NCBI RefSeq assembly: GCF_900155525.1
Contig: NZ_LT706945.1
Span: 110,588-174,587, forward strand
Length of the DNA: 64,000 nucleotides
Source of the DNA: Mailhella massiliensis
GTDB taxonomy: Bacteria; Desulfobacterota; Desulfovibrionia; Desulfovibrionales; Desulfovibrionaceae
Reading direction: 5' to 3'
Part shown: positions 26,611 through 36,197 of the stretch, one piece after another
Numbering within the stretch: position 1 is the stretch's first letter
Layout of the letters: the number at the start of each line of letters is the position of its first letter
Translations under genes and position numbers: made by a program
The notes under the pieces: model-generated
What the model saw: the letters and a program-made list of their open reading frames with translations, nothing else
The model's database searches: none
Told to the model about the DNA's origin: nothing

Positions 26611-26878
26611 GACGTTCCTGAGAGTCTGCGCCGGGCGCAGAGGGATGATCGTTGGAGAGGGGGGGCACAGGGTCGAAACCGCCCGGATTTCCGGGGTGGC
26701 AGCGCAGGATGCGCCGGATGGCCAGCCAGAGTCCCTTGAGCGGACCATGCCGTTCAATGGCTTCTATGGCGTAGGTGGAACAGGAAGGGTAGAAGCGGCA
26801 GCAGGGAGGGTAAAGCGGCGAGATGCAGCGCTTGTAGAACCGTATGGGCAGGATGAGAAGCCGCTGGGCGAGATTCAT
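26603..26878 (-). CDS. yidD: Membrane protein insertion efficiency factor YidD
   Basis: A 91-residue protein with the family core [22 protein letters not shown] and its conserved cysteines, then [19 protein letters not shown]. It is thought to help YidC at the inner membrane. It overlaps rnpA by four bases and yidC by eight, so translation is coupled. Confidence 0.93.
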   Translation of the reverse strand: MNLAQRLLILPIRFYKRCISPLYPPCCRFYPSCSTYAIEAIERHGPLKGLWLAIRRILRCHPGNPGGFDPVPPLSNDHPSAPGADSQERHG

Positions 26879-27270
26879 GCCGCGTCTCCTGAAGGGACGG
26901 TTGCGGCGCCTTCCGTCCCGGAGGCTTCGGAAAGCTCGGCAAGAAGGGGCAGAAGTTCGGTTTCCGCGAGGCTGAGGTCGAACTTGTCGGCGCGCAGATG
27001 TTTTTTCGGCGTGACGACGATGTCCATGGGGGGCATCTCATGCTGATGCAGGCGGAAGAAGGAGCGCAGGACGCGCTTGATGCGGTTCCTGGCAACGGCG
27101 TTGCCGCATTTTTTGGTGACAGCAAGCCCAAGACGCCCGGTTCCGGCCATGCCGGAACTCAGGGCGAACACGACGAAGTATTTCGTGAAGCGGCGTTCTC
27201 CCCCGTTGTAGCAGGCGGTATATTCCGCCCTGCGGGTGATGCGCCGTTCTCTGGGCCAGGTCAGGGACAT
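26875..27270 (-). CDS. rnpA: Ribonuclease P protein component
   Basis: A 131-residue basic protein with the RNase P signature [13 protein letters not shown] and a [15 protein letters not shown] strand. It binds the catalytic RNA that trims tRNA 5' ends. The C-terminal 20 residues are an acidic/Ala tail longer than usual. It lies 130 bases after rpmH. Confidence 0.93.
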   Translation of the reverse strand: MSLTWPRERRITRRAEYTACYNGGERRFTKYFVVFALSSGMAGTGRLGLAVTKKCGNAVARNRIKRVLRSFFRLHQHEMPPMDIVVTPKKHLRADKFDLSLAETELLPLLAELSEASGTEGAATVPSGDAA

Positions 27271-27403
27271 GGATTCGATCCATGCTGCGCTTGGACGGAA
27301 TTTAAACGCAAAATGTGGGCGTGGCGGAACGCCGCGCCCGAAACATTTGCATTGTCCGCCCGGATGCCTCGGAGGAGGCGGACCGGGAAGCGCACCTGTG
27401 GGG

Positions 27404-27538
27404 TTAGGCGGACAGGCTCTTGCGGCCCTTGGCGCGGCGGCGGCTGATGATGGCGCGGCCGTTGGGGGTGCTCATGCGGGCGCGGAAGCCGTGGGTACGC
27501 TTTCTGCTGATTTTGCTGGGCTGATACGTTCTTTTCAT
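27404..27538 (-). CDS. rpmH: Ribosomal protein bL34
   Basis: A 44-residue protein starting [18 protein letters not shown] and ending GRKSLSA, the standard bL34. AAGGAG precedes the ATG. It leads the rnpA-yidD-yidC-jag cluster. Confidence 0.96.
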   Translation of the reverse strand: MKRTYQPSKISRKRTHGFRARMSTPNGRAIISRRRAKGRKSLSA

Positions 27539-27573
27539 GACGCGCGGTCTCCTTACTGAGATTGGAACATGCA

Positions 27574-27602
27574 GGTATAGCGCGCCTTGCCTTCCCCGTC
27601 AA
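27574..27602 (-). promoter_or_regulatory. Sigma-70 promoter of rpmH-rnpA
   Basis: On the minus strand TTGACG (27597-27602), a 17-base spacer and TATACC (27574-27579) lie 36 bases before the rpmH ATG. Nine of twelve positions match consensus. Confidence 0.62.
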
Positions 27603-27748
27603 GTCGGAAGGGAGGGCGGCGCGTCGGAAAGTTCCCCGGTCGGGGCGATGCCTATGTGTAAGCCGTGAGAAGGCTGCAGGCAAGCATTAAAATGCGTTTT
27701 CGGCCGGAATATTTTATCGAATCCCGTCCCGGGGTTCTTTTCCTTTGC

Positions 27749-27777
27749 GTGACAAAGCGGACGTTTCTGCATAGACT
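27749..27777 (+). promoter_or_regulatory. Candidate promoter of the pyridoxal kinase gene
   Basis: GTGACA (27749-27754), 17-base spacer and TAGACT (27772-27777), 43 bases before the ATG. Confidence 0.48.
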
Positions 27778-27820
27778 GCGCCATCTTGTTCAGCCGCATA
27801 CGCGGCGAAGGAGCAAAGTC

Positions 27821-28687
27821 ATGCAGGGCGTTCCCGTGCTTCGCGTCGCGGCAATACACGATCTTTCGGGCTTCGGCCGGGCTTCTCTCACCGTGGCCAT
27901 TCCCATTCTCGCCACCATGGGCATTCAGGTCTGCCCGCTGCCCACGGCCGTACTGTCCTCCCAGACGTCGGGCGTGGACGACTTCACCTTCCTCGATCTC
28001 ACGTCGCAGATGGCCCCCATCATGGACCACTGGGCGCGCATGGGACTCAGGTTCGACGCAGTGTATTCCGGCTTTCTCGGCAGCCCCGATCAGTCGTGGC
28101 TTGCAGGCCGCTGCATACGGGAGTTCCGTGCTCCGGGAGGCATAGCCGTGGTCGACCCCGTGCTCGGCGACAACGGCAGGCTCGATCCCACGCAGACGCC
28201 GGAAATGGTGGAGGCCATGCGCCGCCTCGTCAAACAGGCGGACATCATCACTCCCAATCTTACGGAAGCGGCCTTTCTGCTGGAAGAAAAGTTCCGGCCG
28301 GACATCAGCGCGCACGGCCTGCGCGATCAGATGCTTGCCCTTGCAGCCATGGGGCCTTCGGCAGTGGTCATCACGAGCGCCCCTTCCTCCCGTCCCGGCC
28401 ATACGGCCACCGTGGCCTACGACGGCCGCCGCTTCTGGCAGGTGGAGGTGCCGCACCTGAACGCCTTCTACCCCGGTACGGGCGACGCCTTCGCCAGCGT
28501 GCTCACCGGAAGTCTCCTGCAGGGCGACTGCCTGCCCGTGGCCGTGGATCGCGCCGTGCATTTCGTGTATCTCGGCATACAGGCCACCTACGGCTACGAT
28601 ACGCCGCATCGCGACGGCGTGCTTCTGGAACGCACGCTGCCTTCCCTGCGTATGCCCTTCACGGGCGGAAGCTATACGGAATTCTGA
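27821..28687 (+). CDS. pdxY: Pyridoxal/pyridoxamine kinase
   Basis: A 288-residue ribokinase-like enzyme that phosphorylates pyridoxal to make the B6 cofactor. The start (HDLSGFGRASL) and PTAVLSSQTSG match the PdxY substrate pocket, and YPGTGDAFAS (about 217) is the anion-hole/catalytic Asp motif. The start at MQGVPVL has AAGGAG upstream. It is followed by a 278-base gap, so it is probably separate from the ABC importer. Confidence 0.88.
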   Translation: MQGVPVLRVAAIHDLSGFGRASLTVAIPILATMGIQVCPLPTAVLSSQTSGVDDFTFLDLTSQMAPIMDHWARMGLRFDAVYSGFLGSPDQSWLAGRCIREFRAPGGIAVVDPVLGDNGRLDPTQTPEMVEAMRRLVKQADIITPNLTEAAFLLEEKFRPDISAHGLRDQMLALAAMGPSAVVITSAPSSRPGHTATVAYDGRRFWQVEVPHLNAFYPGTGDAFASVLTGSLLQGDCLPVAVDRAVHFVYLGIQATYGYDTPHRDGVLLERTLPSLRMPFTGGSYTEF

Positions 28688-28880
28688 TGTTCCGCCCTTT
28701 TCTCCCGCGCAAGGACGGGCCGCTCCTCGCCCTTGCCCCGGCAGGGCGAGAAGCGCCGCATCAGTCCTTTGAGCCGTCTTTTTCCGGCGGGAAGGACGCA
28801 TCCCGGAAGAATTTCCCGGGAAAGGCGGTACAACCACTATTTTTAGGGTTGATTTAAATCGCCATACCTGCGTAATCTAA

Positions 28881-28900
28881 CTGACATAAAGGTATGTCAG
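28881..28900. promoter_or_regulatory. Palindromic operator upstream of the ABC importer
   Basis: CTGACATA (28881-28888) and TATGTCAG (28893-28900) form a perfect inverted repeat with a 4-base spacer, 65 bases before the first importer gene. A second perfect palindrome GATTTAAATC is at 28851-28860. No regulator gene is adjacent. The rest of the gap 28688-28965 is empty. Confidence 0.5.
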
Positions 28901-28965
28901 GCTGCATGTTCATCGCCCGTAGAAGTACAGATTGCCGGAAATCATGATTCCGGCAAAGAGGGATC

Positions 28966-29739
28966 ATGATCGTCATCGCTTATCTTGTGTACATTTTTCT
29001 GCCCATTGCCCTGCTGCTGGTAGGCTCCTTCGGCGAAACCTGGACGAACACGTTTCTGCCTTCCGGTTTTACCCTGCGCTGGTATCTGGATGTCTGGAAC
29101 GACCCGAGTTTCCGAAGGGCCTTCGTCGTCAGCCTAGAAGTTGCCGTATCCACCTGCGTCATCGTCACGGCGCTGGCCGTGCCCCTGGCCTATGCCATGA
29201 CCCGCAGCATGGGCAGACTTGCCGGACTCACGGGGCGTTTTCTGGCCATCATGCCCATTGCCGCTCCCCCCGCCGTGCTCGCCTTCGGTTACATCCTCAT
29301 ATTCTCCACGGATGCGATGCCGTATCTCGGCGCCACCTGGCTCATCATCGCGGCCCACGTCGTATCCACGCTGCCCTACATGTTCCAGACGCTGGTGGCG
29401 GACATACGGCATCTGCACCTCGACAGGCTCGAGCTTGCGGCGGAATCCCTGGGCGCATCCTTCGGGCAGAGGTTCTTCCACATCGTTCTTCCTTCCCTTC
29501 AGCACAGCATATTTTCCGGCCTGGTGGTGGTTTCCGCCATTTCCATCGGGGAATTTCAGATCACCAACCTCATCGCCGGATTCCTGAACCGTACCTACCC
29601 CGTGGTGCTGCTGCAGTCGTTCTACGGAGCGACGGGCTTCGCCTGCTCCACCACCATGGTCCTGCTGCTTCTGGCCTGCGCCAGTGCGGCCGGAAGCGCA
29701 CTTACGGCCCGTTCGGCCTCCAGATCCAAGAAACACTAA
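28966..29739 (+). CDS. ABC importer permease (PotC/PhnV-like)
   Basis: A 257-residue inner-membrane permease with about six helices and the coupling-helix motif ELAAESLGASFGQRFFHIVLP. It is related to the polyamine/thiamine/iron(III)/aminoethylphosphonate permeases. It is the first gene of a permease-ATPase-binding protein-permease operon. The N-terminus is short and begins inside the first helix; AGAGGG upstream supports the start. Confidence 0.86.
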   Translation: MIVIAYLVYIFLPIALLLVGSFGETWTNTFLPSGFTLRWYLDVWNDPSFRRAFVVSLEVAVSTCVIVTALAVPLAYAMTRSMGRLAGLTGRFLAIMPIAAPPAVLAFGYILIFSTDAMPYLGATWLIIAAHVVSTLPYMFQTLVADIRHLHLDRLELAAESLGASFGQRFFHIVLPSLQHSIFSGLVVVSAISIGEFQITNLIAGFLNRTYPVVLLQSFYGATGFACSTTMVLLLLACASAAGSALTARSASRSKKH

Positions 29740-29757
29740 GAGCACGCAGAGAAGCTT

Positions 29758-30789
29758 ATGAGCATTGTGATTGAAAATTGTTCCTTTGTGTATCCCTCGT
29801 CGGGCATCGGCGTTCATGACGTGAACATTTCCGCCGAGGACGGGGAACTTGTGGCCGTCATCGGCTCCAGCGGCTCCGGCAAGACCACCATGCTCAAGCT
29901 GGTGGCGGGCTTCGAGCAGGCCGACAGCGGCAGAATACTCATCAACGGGCGGGACGTCTGCGGGGTTCCGGCAAGGCTGAGAAACGTGGGCATGGTGTTC
30001 CAGTCCTACGCGCTTTTCCCGCTCATGACGTGCGCGGAGAACGTGGCCTATCCTCTGAAGATACGCAAGGTTCCGCCTGCGGAGCGCAGACGCAAGGCTC
30101 TGGACATGCTCGAACGCGTGGGGCTTGCGGCCTTTGCCGACAGACTTCCGGGTTCCATGTCCGGCGGTCAGCAGCAGCGCGTGGCTCTGGCCCGCGCGCT
30201 CGGCTTCAACCCCGACGTCCTTCTTCTGGACGAACCGCTTTCCGCCCTCGACGCCAGCCTGCGCGTGGAACTTCGCAGAGAAATCCGCCGTCTGCAGAAG
30301 GAACAGGGCATTACAGCCCTGCATGTGACGCACGATCAGGAAGAAGCGCTTTCCATGGCGGACAAGGTCGCCCTCATGTATCAGGGCAGACTCATCCAGA
30401 TAGCCACGCCCCAGCAGCTTTACGACGCCCCGGTGAACCGCCGCGTGGCGGCCTTTGTGGGCCATGCCAACCTGTGGGACGGCGTCGTCGTCGATGCCGA
30501 TACCGTGCGCGTGCCCTTCGGCGAGCTGCGCTGTTCCTGCGCGCCCTATACGAGCGGCGACAAGGTGACCGTGCTCGTGCGGCCCGAACGGGTGGTGCCC
30601 GACCCGGATCAGACGGTCAACGTGTTCGAGGGGGCCGTTTCCAGCGACGCCTTCCTGGGCGCCGTGCGCCGCTATGTCTTTTCCGTGGGCGGCTGCGGCA
30701 TACAGGGCGAAACGGCGCGCAGGCGGCCGTTCTCGAAGGTCGGCATAGCGCCCGAGGCCGTACAGCTTCTGCCCTTTGAAGAAGCCTGA
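29758..30789 (+). CDS. ABC importer ATPase
   Basis: A 343-residue ATPase: Walker A GSSGSGKTT (about 37-45), Q-loop FQSYALFP, signature MSGGQQQRVALARAL, Walker B LLLDEPLSALD, switch His in LHVTHDQEEA. A C-terminal TOBE-type domain (about 235-343) marks the spermidine/iron/phosphonate subfamily. It powers import through the two flanking permeases. Confidence 0.92.
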   Translation: MSIVIENCSFVYPSSGIGVHDVNISAEDGELVAVIGSSGSGKTTMLKLVAGFEQADSGRILINGRDVCGVPARLRNVGMVFQSYALFPLMTCAENVAYPLKIRKVPPAERRRKALDMLERVGLAAFADRLPGSMSGGQQQRVALARALGFNPDVLLLDEPLSALDASLRVELRREIRRLQKEQGITALHVTHDQEEALSMADKVALMYQGRLIQIATPQQLYDAPVNRRVAAFVGHANLWDGVVVDADTVRVPFGELRCSCAPYTSGDKVTVLVRPERVVPDPDQTVNVFEGAVSSDAFLGAVRRYVFSVGGCGIQGETARRRPFSKVGIAPEAVQLLPFEEA

Positions 30790-30829
30790 AAACGCCGTGT
30801 ACGCGGCACTTCCCATAGAGGAGAAGATA

Positions 30830-31906
30830 ATGAAGAAATTGTCCGGTTTTTTGGCTGTGGTCATGGCTGCCGCTCTGACCGTTCCTGCCGTGGCGGGGGC
30901 TTTCGAAGGTCCCGAGCTGTACCCCGGCGAACGTCAGCTTTATGAGGAAGCGCTGAAGGAAGGCATGGTGGTTTCCTTCGATACGGGGCCGACGTGGGCC
31001 AACTGGGCCAATCAGTTCAAGGCCTTCCAGCAGCGCTATAAGGGCGTGGAACTGGTGTACAACGACATCGGTTCCGGCGCCACCGTGGTTGCGCTGGACA
31101 AGACGCGCCGCCGTCCCCAGGCAGACACGGCCTATTATTTCGCCGCTTCCGCCATCGACGCCAAGGCCAAGAAGGTGCTCGAAGGCTATCGGCCCGTCAA
31201 CTTCGACAAGCTTCCCGAAGCCTACCGCGACGCCGACGGCGAATGGTTCATCGTGCATCAGCTCGTGGTGGCCTTCCTTGTGAACAAGAAGCTGGTGGAA
31301 AACGTGCCCCAGTCCTGGGAAGATCTGCTCAAGCCCGAATACAAGAACAGCGTCGTCTACCTCGACCCGCGTTCCACCGGTCAGGGCCAGGTGCTGACCT
31401 TCGGCGCGGCCTACGGCAACGGCGGCAGCGTGGACAACGTGCTCCCCGGCATCGAATACCTCGCCAAGCTGCACAAGAACGGCAACGTGCTGCGTACCGA
31501 AGGCACCACTCCCTACGCCAAGTTCATCAAGGGTGAAATTCCCATCTGGATCGCCTATGAAGGCGACGGTCTGAAGGCCAAGCTCATCGACGGCATGGGC
31601 GACGACTGCGTGGTGGTCATTCCCAAGGAAGCCAGCGTGGCCGCTCCCTACGCCATGAGTCTGGTCAAGAACGGCCCCAACCCCAACGGCGGCAAGCTCT
31701 GGCTCAACTGGGTCATGTCCGACGCAGGTCAGGCCGTGTTCGTGGACGGCTTCGTCCGTCCTTCCGTTCCCACGGTGCAGATTCCCGAAAAGATGCGCGC
31801 GTACATGCCCGACGCTCCTCAGGTTCAGCCTCTGGATATCGTGAAGGCTTCCGCGCAGAAGAGCTTTATCGACGAGAACTGGACAAGGCTCGTCCTCGGT
31901 AAGTAA
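30830..31906 (+). CDS. ABC importer periplasmic binding protein
   Basis: A 358-residue solute-binding protein with a cleavable signal peptide (KKLSGFLAVVMAAALTVPA, cleavage near AGA). The mature part is the type II binding fold of the family 1/Fe(III)-polyamine-aminoethylphosphonate group (EGMVVSFDTGPTWANW; ADTAYYFAASAID). The start at MKKLSG follows AGAGGAG. Ligand not recognisable; iron-type Tyr pairs are not obvious, so an organic anion or phosphonate is as likely. Confidence 0.87.
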   Translation: MKKLSGFLAVVMAAALTVPAVAGAFEGPELYPGERQLYEEALKEGMVVSFDTGPTWANWANQFKAFQQRYKGVELVYNDIGSGATVVALDKTRRRPQADTAYYFAASAIDAKAKKVLEGYRPVNFDKLPEAYRDADGEWFIVHQLVVAFLVNKKLVENVPQSWEDLLKPEYKNSVVYLDPRSTGQGQVLTFGAAYGNGGSVDNVLPGIEYLAKLHKNGNVLRTEGTTPYAKFIKGEIPIWIAYEGDGLKAKLIDGMGDDCVVVIPKEASVAAPYAMSLVKNGPNPNGGKLWLNWVMSDAGQAVFVDGFVRPSVPTVQIPEKMRAYMPDAPQVQPLDIVKASAQKSFIDENWTRLVLGK

Positions 31907-31969
31907 TCCGGGCAAACAACCCGCTGCCGCTCCGGCCATGATTCCGGGGCGGCACGGGGCAGGTGATTT

Positions 31970-32800
31970 ATGAATAAGACGATGAAGATACTGCTGCTGG
32001 CCCTGCCCGCCTTCGCCGTGCTGGTCATGTTTTTTCTGGTGCCTCTCGGCAGCGTGCTGGTGGAGCCCTTTTTCGACAAGGGGGAAGCTTTTTTCAGCCT
32101 GTGGAGCGATCCTCTGTTCCTGAAAGGACTTAAAGGAAGCACGCTTCTTGCGCTGACGGCAGGCGCGCTTTCCGTGATCGTCGGGGTACCTGTGGCCCTG
32201 CGCCTTTCCGTCATGAAGGAAAAGGCCCGGCTCTTCGCCATGTTCTGCATTTCCCTGCCCCTGACCTTTTCCGGCCTCATTGTCGCCTACGGATTCATTC
32301 TCTGCTTCGGCAGGGCGGGTTTCATCACGCTGCTGCTGGCGGAGGTGGGCGTTTCCCCCGACTGGGTGGCCGGACTTGTGTACAGCCCCGTGGGGCTGGC
32401 GCTCGCCTACTGCTATTACCTTATTCCCCGCGTCGTGCTGCTTCTGCTTCCGGCGCTGACCAACTTCGACAGGAGCCTGCTGGTGGCGGCCAATTCCATG
32501 GGCGCGACCAGACTCAGGGCCTTTTTCGACGTGCTTCTGCCGGAACTCATGCCCACCATAGGCGTGTCGTTCTGCCTTGTGGCCGCCGTGGCCTTCGGTG
32601 CGTACGGTACCGCTCTTGCCCTGGTCGGTTCCCAGGTGAACATTCTGCCGCTGCTTCTGTACAGCAGCATTTCCGACACGGGAACCAATTTTTCACAGGC
32701 CGCCGCCATTTCGCTGGTGCTGCTCGGCGCGTGCAGCATGATCATGGGCGTTGCGGAAGTCATCGCCATGCGCAGGGAACAGCGCCTGAAGAGGGCGTGA
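31970..32800 (+). CDS. ABC importer permease (PotB/PhnU-like)
   Basis: A 276-residue permease with about six helices and the coupling motif LLVAANSMGATRLRAFFDVLLPEL. It is the heterodimer partner of the first permease of the operon. It follows the binding protein by 63 bases with a weak AGGTG ribosome site. Confidence 0.86.
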   Translation: MNKTMKILLLALPAFAVLVMFFLVPLGSVLVEPFFDKGEAFFSLWSDPLFLKGLKGSTLLALTAGALSVIVGVPVALRLSVMKEKARLFAMFCISLPLTFSGLIVAYGFILCFGRAGFITLLLAEVGVSPDWVAGLVYSPVGLALAYCYYLIPRVVLLLLPALTNFDRSLLVAANSMGATRLRAFFDVLLPELMPTIGVSFCLVAAVAFGAYGTALALVGSQVNILPLLLYSSISDTGTNFSQAAAISLVLLGACSMIMGVAEVIAMRREQRLKRA

Positions 32801-32810
32801 AGGAGCCGAT

Positions 32811-33428
32811 ATGCTGTATCTGACCGAAGGCGCGCTCTATGACGGAGCCATGCGTCTGGATGCGGAAACCATGACCTGGACGCCTGCCGAAGTTCCGGCG
32901 GGAGGCAGGGAAATTTCGGAAACGGAAGCCGTGCGCTGGCTTCAGAAGGAATCGGGTATGCCTCTGCGCGCCCCCGTGGCCGTCATCGGGCCGCGGGAAG
33001 CTTCCGACGAGGAACGCGCCACGGCGCGCGCTCTGGGTCAACGTCTGGCCGCTCTCGGCCTTACGGTGCTGTGCGGCGGCCGCCAGGGCGTCATGGAATC
33101 GGTATGTCTCGGCGTGCGCGAAGGCGGCGGCATTTCCGTGGGCCTTCTGCCTGAAGACGACTGGCGCAAGGGCAACAGCTACGTCACCGTGCCTGTGGCT
33201 ACGGGCATAGGCATTGCGCGCAACGCGCTCATCGCCCGCGCGGCGGCGGCCGTGGTGGCCGTGGGCGGAGGTCTCGGAACCATTTCCGAAATCGCGCTTT
33301 CGCTGCAGTTCGGCAAGAGGGTGTTCGGTCTGTGCAGGCCCCCGTATGTGGAAGGGCTGCAGCTTGTCGATTCTCTGGACGAGGCCGAAGCCGGGCTTTG
33401 CCGCGCCGTTCTGGGCCTGCCCGATTAA
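32811..33428 (+). CDS. LOG/TIGR00725-like Rossmann protein
   Basis: A 205-residue protein. Residues about 50-205 form a LOG-like nucleotide-binding fold (VAVIGPREASDEE; LCGGRQGVMESV; VGGGLGTISEIALS in place of PGGxGTxxE). Relatives include lysine-decarboxylase-like phosphoribohydrolases and TIGR00725 proteins of unknown role. The first 45 residues are an extra segment. It is 10 bases after the permease with AAGGAG, so it is in the importer operon, perhaps acting on a nucleotide-like substrate (inference). Confidence 0.75.
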   Translation: MLYLTEGALYDGAMRLDAETMTWTPAEVPAGGREISETEAVRWLQKESGMPLRAPVAVIGPREASDEERATARALGQRLAALGLTVLCGGRQGVMESVCLGVREGGGISVGLLPEDDWRKGNSYVTVPVATGIGIARNALIARAAAAVVAVGGGLGTISEIALSLQFGKRVFGLCRPPYVEGLQLVDSLDEAEAGLCRAVLGLPD

Positions 33429-33446
33429 AAAAACGTCATGTTTTGA

Positions 33447-33487
33447 AGCCGGAGGAAGCTTTCATGAAAGCTTCCTCCGGCTTTTTC
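33447..33487 (+). terminator. Rho-independent terminator of the importer operon
   Basis: An 18-bp perfect stem (33447-33464 with 33467-33484) with a 2-base loop ends in five T residues (33483-33487), 20 bases after the LOG-like stop. Confidence 0.9.
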
Positions 33488-33530
33488 CTTCGACTGCCGG
33501 GCGATGCGCCGCAGGTTGTCTGTTATGAAA

Positions 33531-33564
33531 AAACGGGCTTCCGCTTTTGCGGAAGCCCGTTTTC
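33531..33564 (-). terminator. Terminator of ahcY (bidirectional)
   Basis: AAAACGGGCTTCCGC (33531-33545) pairs with GCGGAAGCCCGTTTT (33550-33564). With T-runs on both strands it can stop both ahcY and any readthrough from the importer operon. Confidence 0.88.
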
Positions 33565-33594
33565 TGTTCACGGAGCGGGGAGGCCCGCCCCTTT

Positions 33595-35019
<1,425 letters not shown>

Positions 35020-35060
35020 GTTGGCTCCATAGATGGGTTGGAAAAAGAAGGTTGAAAAGG

Positions 35061-36005
35061 TCACAGCCCGGCGGAAGGCGCGCCCGGGGCGTTCTTGCGG
35101 GCCAGAATGAGATGCAGTGCCAGATCTTTCTTCACGGGCTGACGGCGGTAGTCCACAATGGTCAGCCCCGTTTTGACGAGCGCGGCGGAAAGTTCATCCA
35201 GAGAAAAGCCGAGCCACCGGTCGCCGTACATGGTGCGCATGGATTCCTGGGTATGCTGATCGAAATCCGTGACCAGAACGAGGCCTCCCGGGTGCAGAAC
35301 CCGCGCGATTTCCCCCAGCGACGTGGACGGACGGGAAAGATGATGCAGCACCAGATTGATGCAGATGAAGTCGGCCTCTCCGTCGCGCAGGGGCAGGTAG
35401 TCGAGCTCGCCTATGCGCAGGGAAATGCCGTTCATGTTGTCGCCGAAGCGGCGGCGCGCCAGTTCCAGCATACGGGGGGAATCATCCACGCCGATGAGTT
35501 CCCGGCAGACTCCGCGCAGATGCTCCAGCACCTCGCCCGTACCGCAGCCGAGATCCGCCGCGACGCCGCAGTTGTCGGGCACGGCGCGCAGAATCACGTC
35601 GGGCAGGGAGAAATCTCCCAGAATCTCGCGGTTCATCTCGTCCCAGTCGTCGGCTATCTCGTTGAAGAACTGCCGCGTTTTCAGGGCGCGTTCCTCAATG
35701 ATGCGGGAAGCCATGTCGAGATCGGCCCGGCAGGATTCATCGTCCTGCATGAAGGCAATGACGCTGCTCAGAAATTCGTGCCCTTCCCCTTCCGTTTCGG
35801 CGGAATAGAATACCCACAGTCCGTCTCTCCGGGACTGGAGAAGCCCCGCTTCCGTAAGAATCTTGAGGTGCCGTGAAATGCGCGACTGCCCCATGCTCAG
35901 AAGCGAAACCAGTTCGTTGACGGAAAGTTCGTAATGAAAAAGCACCAGCGCAAGGCGCAGGCGCGTTTCGTCCGAAAGGGCCTTGAGATATCGAAGAGCT
36001 TTCAT
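35061..36005 (-). CDS. sahR: SahR-type regulator: ArsR DNA-binding domain fused to a methyltransferase fold
   Basis: A 314-residue protein. Residues 1-80 are an ArsR winged helix ([20 protein letters not shown]). Residues about 130-300 are a class I SAM-binding domain (motif [11 protein letters not shown]). In Desulfovibrionales such a fusion, SahR, senses S-adenosylhomocysteine and represses ahcY and methionine-cycle genes. Its place directly before ahcY matches. The start used is ATG at 36005; a TTG nine codons earlier is possible and neither has a good ribosome site. A perfect palindrome overlaps the leader. Confidence 0.88.
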   Translation of the reverse strand: MKALRYLKALSDETRLRLALVLFHYELSVNELVSLLSMGQSRISRHLKILTEAGLLQSRRDGLWVFYSAETEGEGHEFLSSVIAFMQDDESCRADLDMASRIIEERALKTRQFFNEIADDWDEMNREILGDFSLPDVILRAVPDNCGVAADLGCGTGEVLEHLRGVCRELIGVDDSPRMLELARRRFGDNMNGISLRIGELDYLPLRDGEADFICINLVLHHLSRPSTSLGEIARVLHPGGLVLVTDFDQHTQESMRTMYGDRWLGFSLDELSAALVKTGLTIVDYRRQPVKKDLALHLILARKNAPGAPSAGL

Positions 36006-36011
36006 AACTTG

Positions 36012-36025
36012 TTGTAATGTTACAA
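36012..36025. promoter_or_regulatory. Palindromic operator of sahR-ahcY
   Basis: TTGTAATGTTACAA is a 14-bp perfect palindrome, with further CTTG/CAAG flanks, 7-20 bases before the sahR ATG. The position would block ribosome or polymerase access and fits autoregulation. Confidence 0.65.
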
Positions 36026-36197
36026 ATATCAAGATTTTTTGATGTAATATATCCGCTTATCCGCATATAGTCAAGAAGTTTGCCCGCGTACCCTTGGGGC
36101 GGAAGGGCGCGCGGGAAGCGGGAGCGTGCCGGCGACGGGCAGCCCCGGAGAACAGGGCGCGTGAACGATGCGCGCATGAGGAGAGAGGCTCACGGCG

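Noticed and set aside
23758..26739. A 993-codon frame opposite psd-jag-yidC
   Set aside because: It spans three well-supported genes on the other strand and shows no domain.
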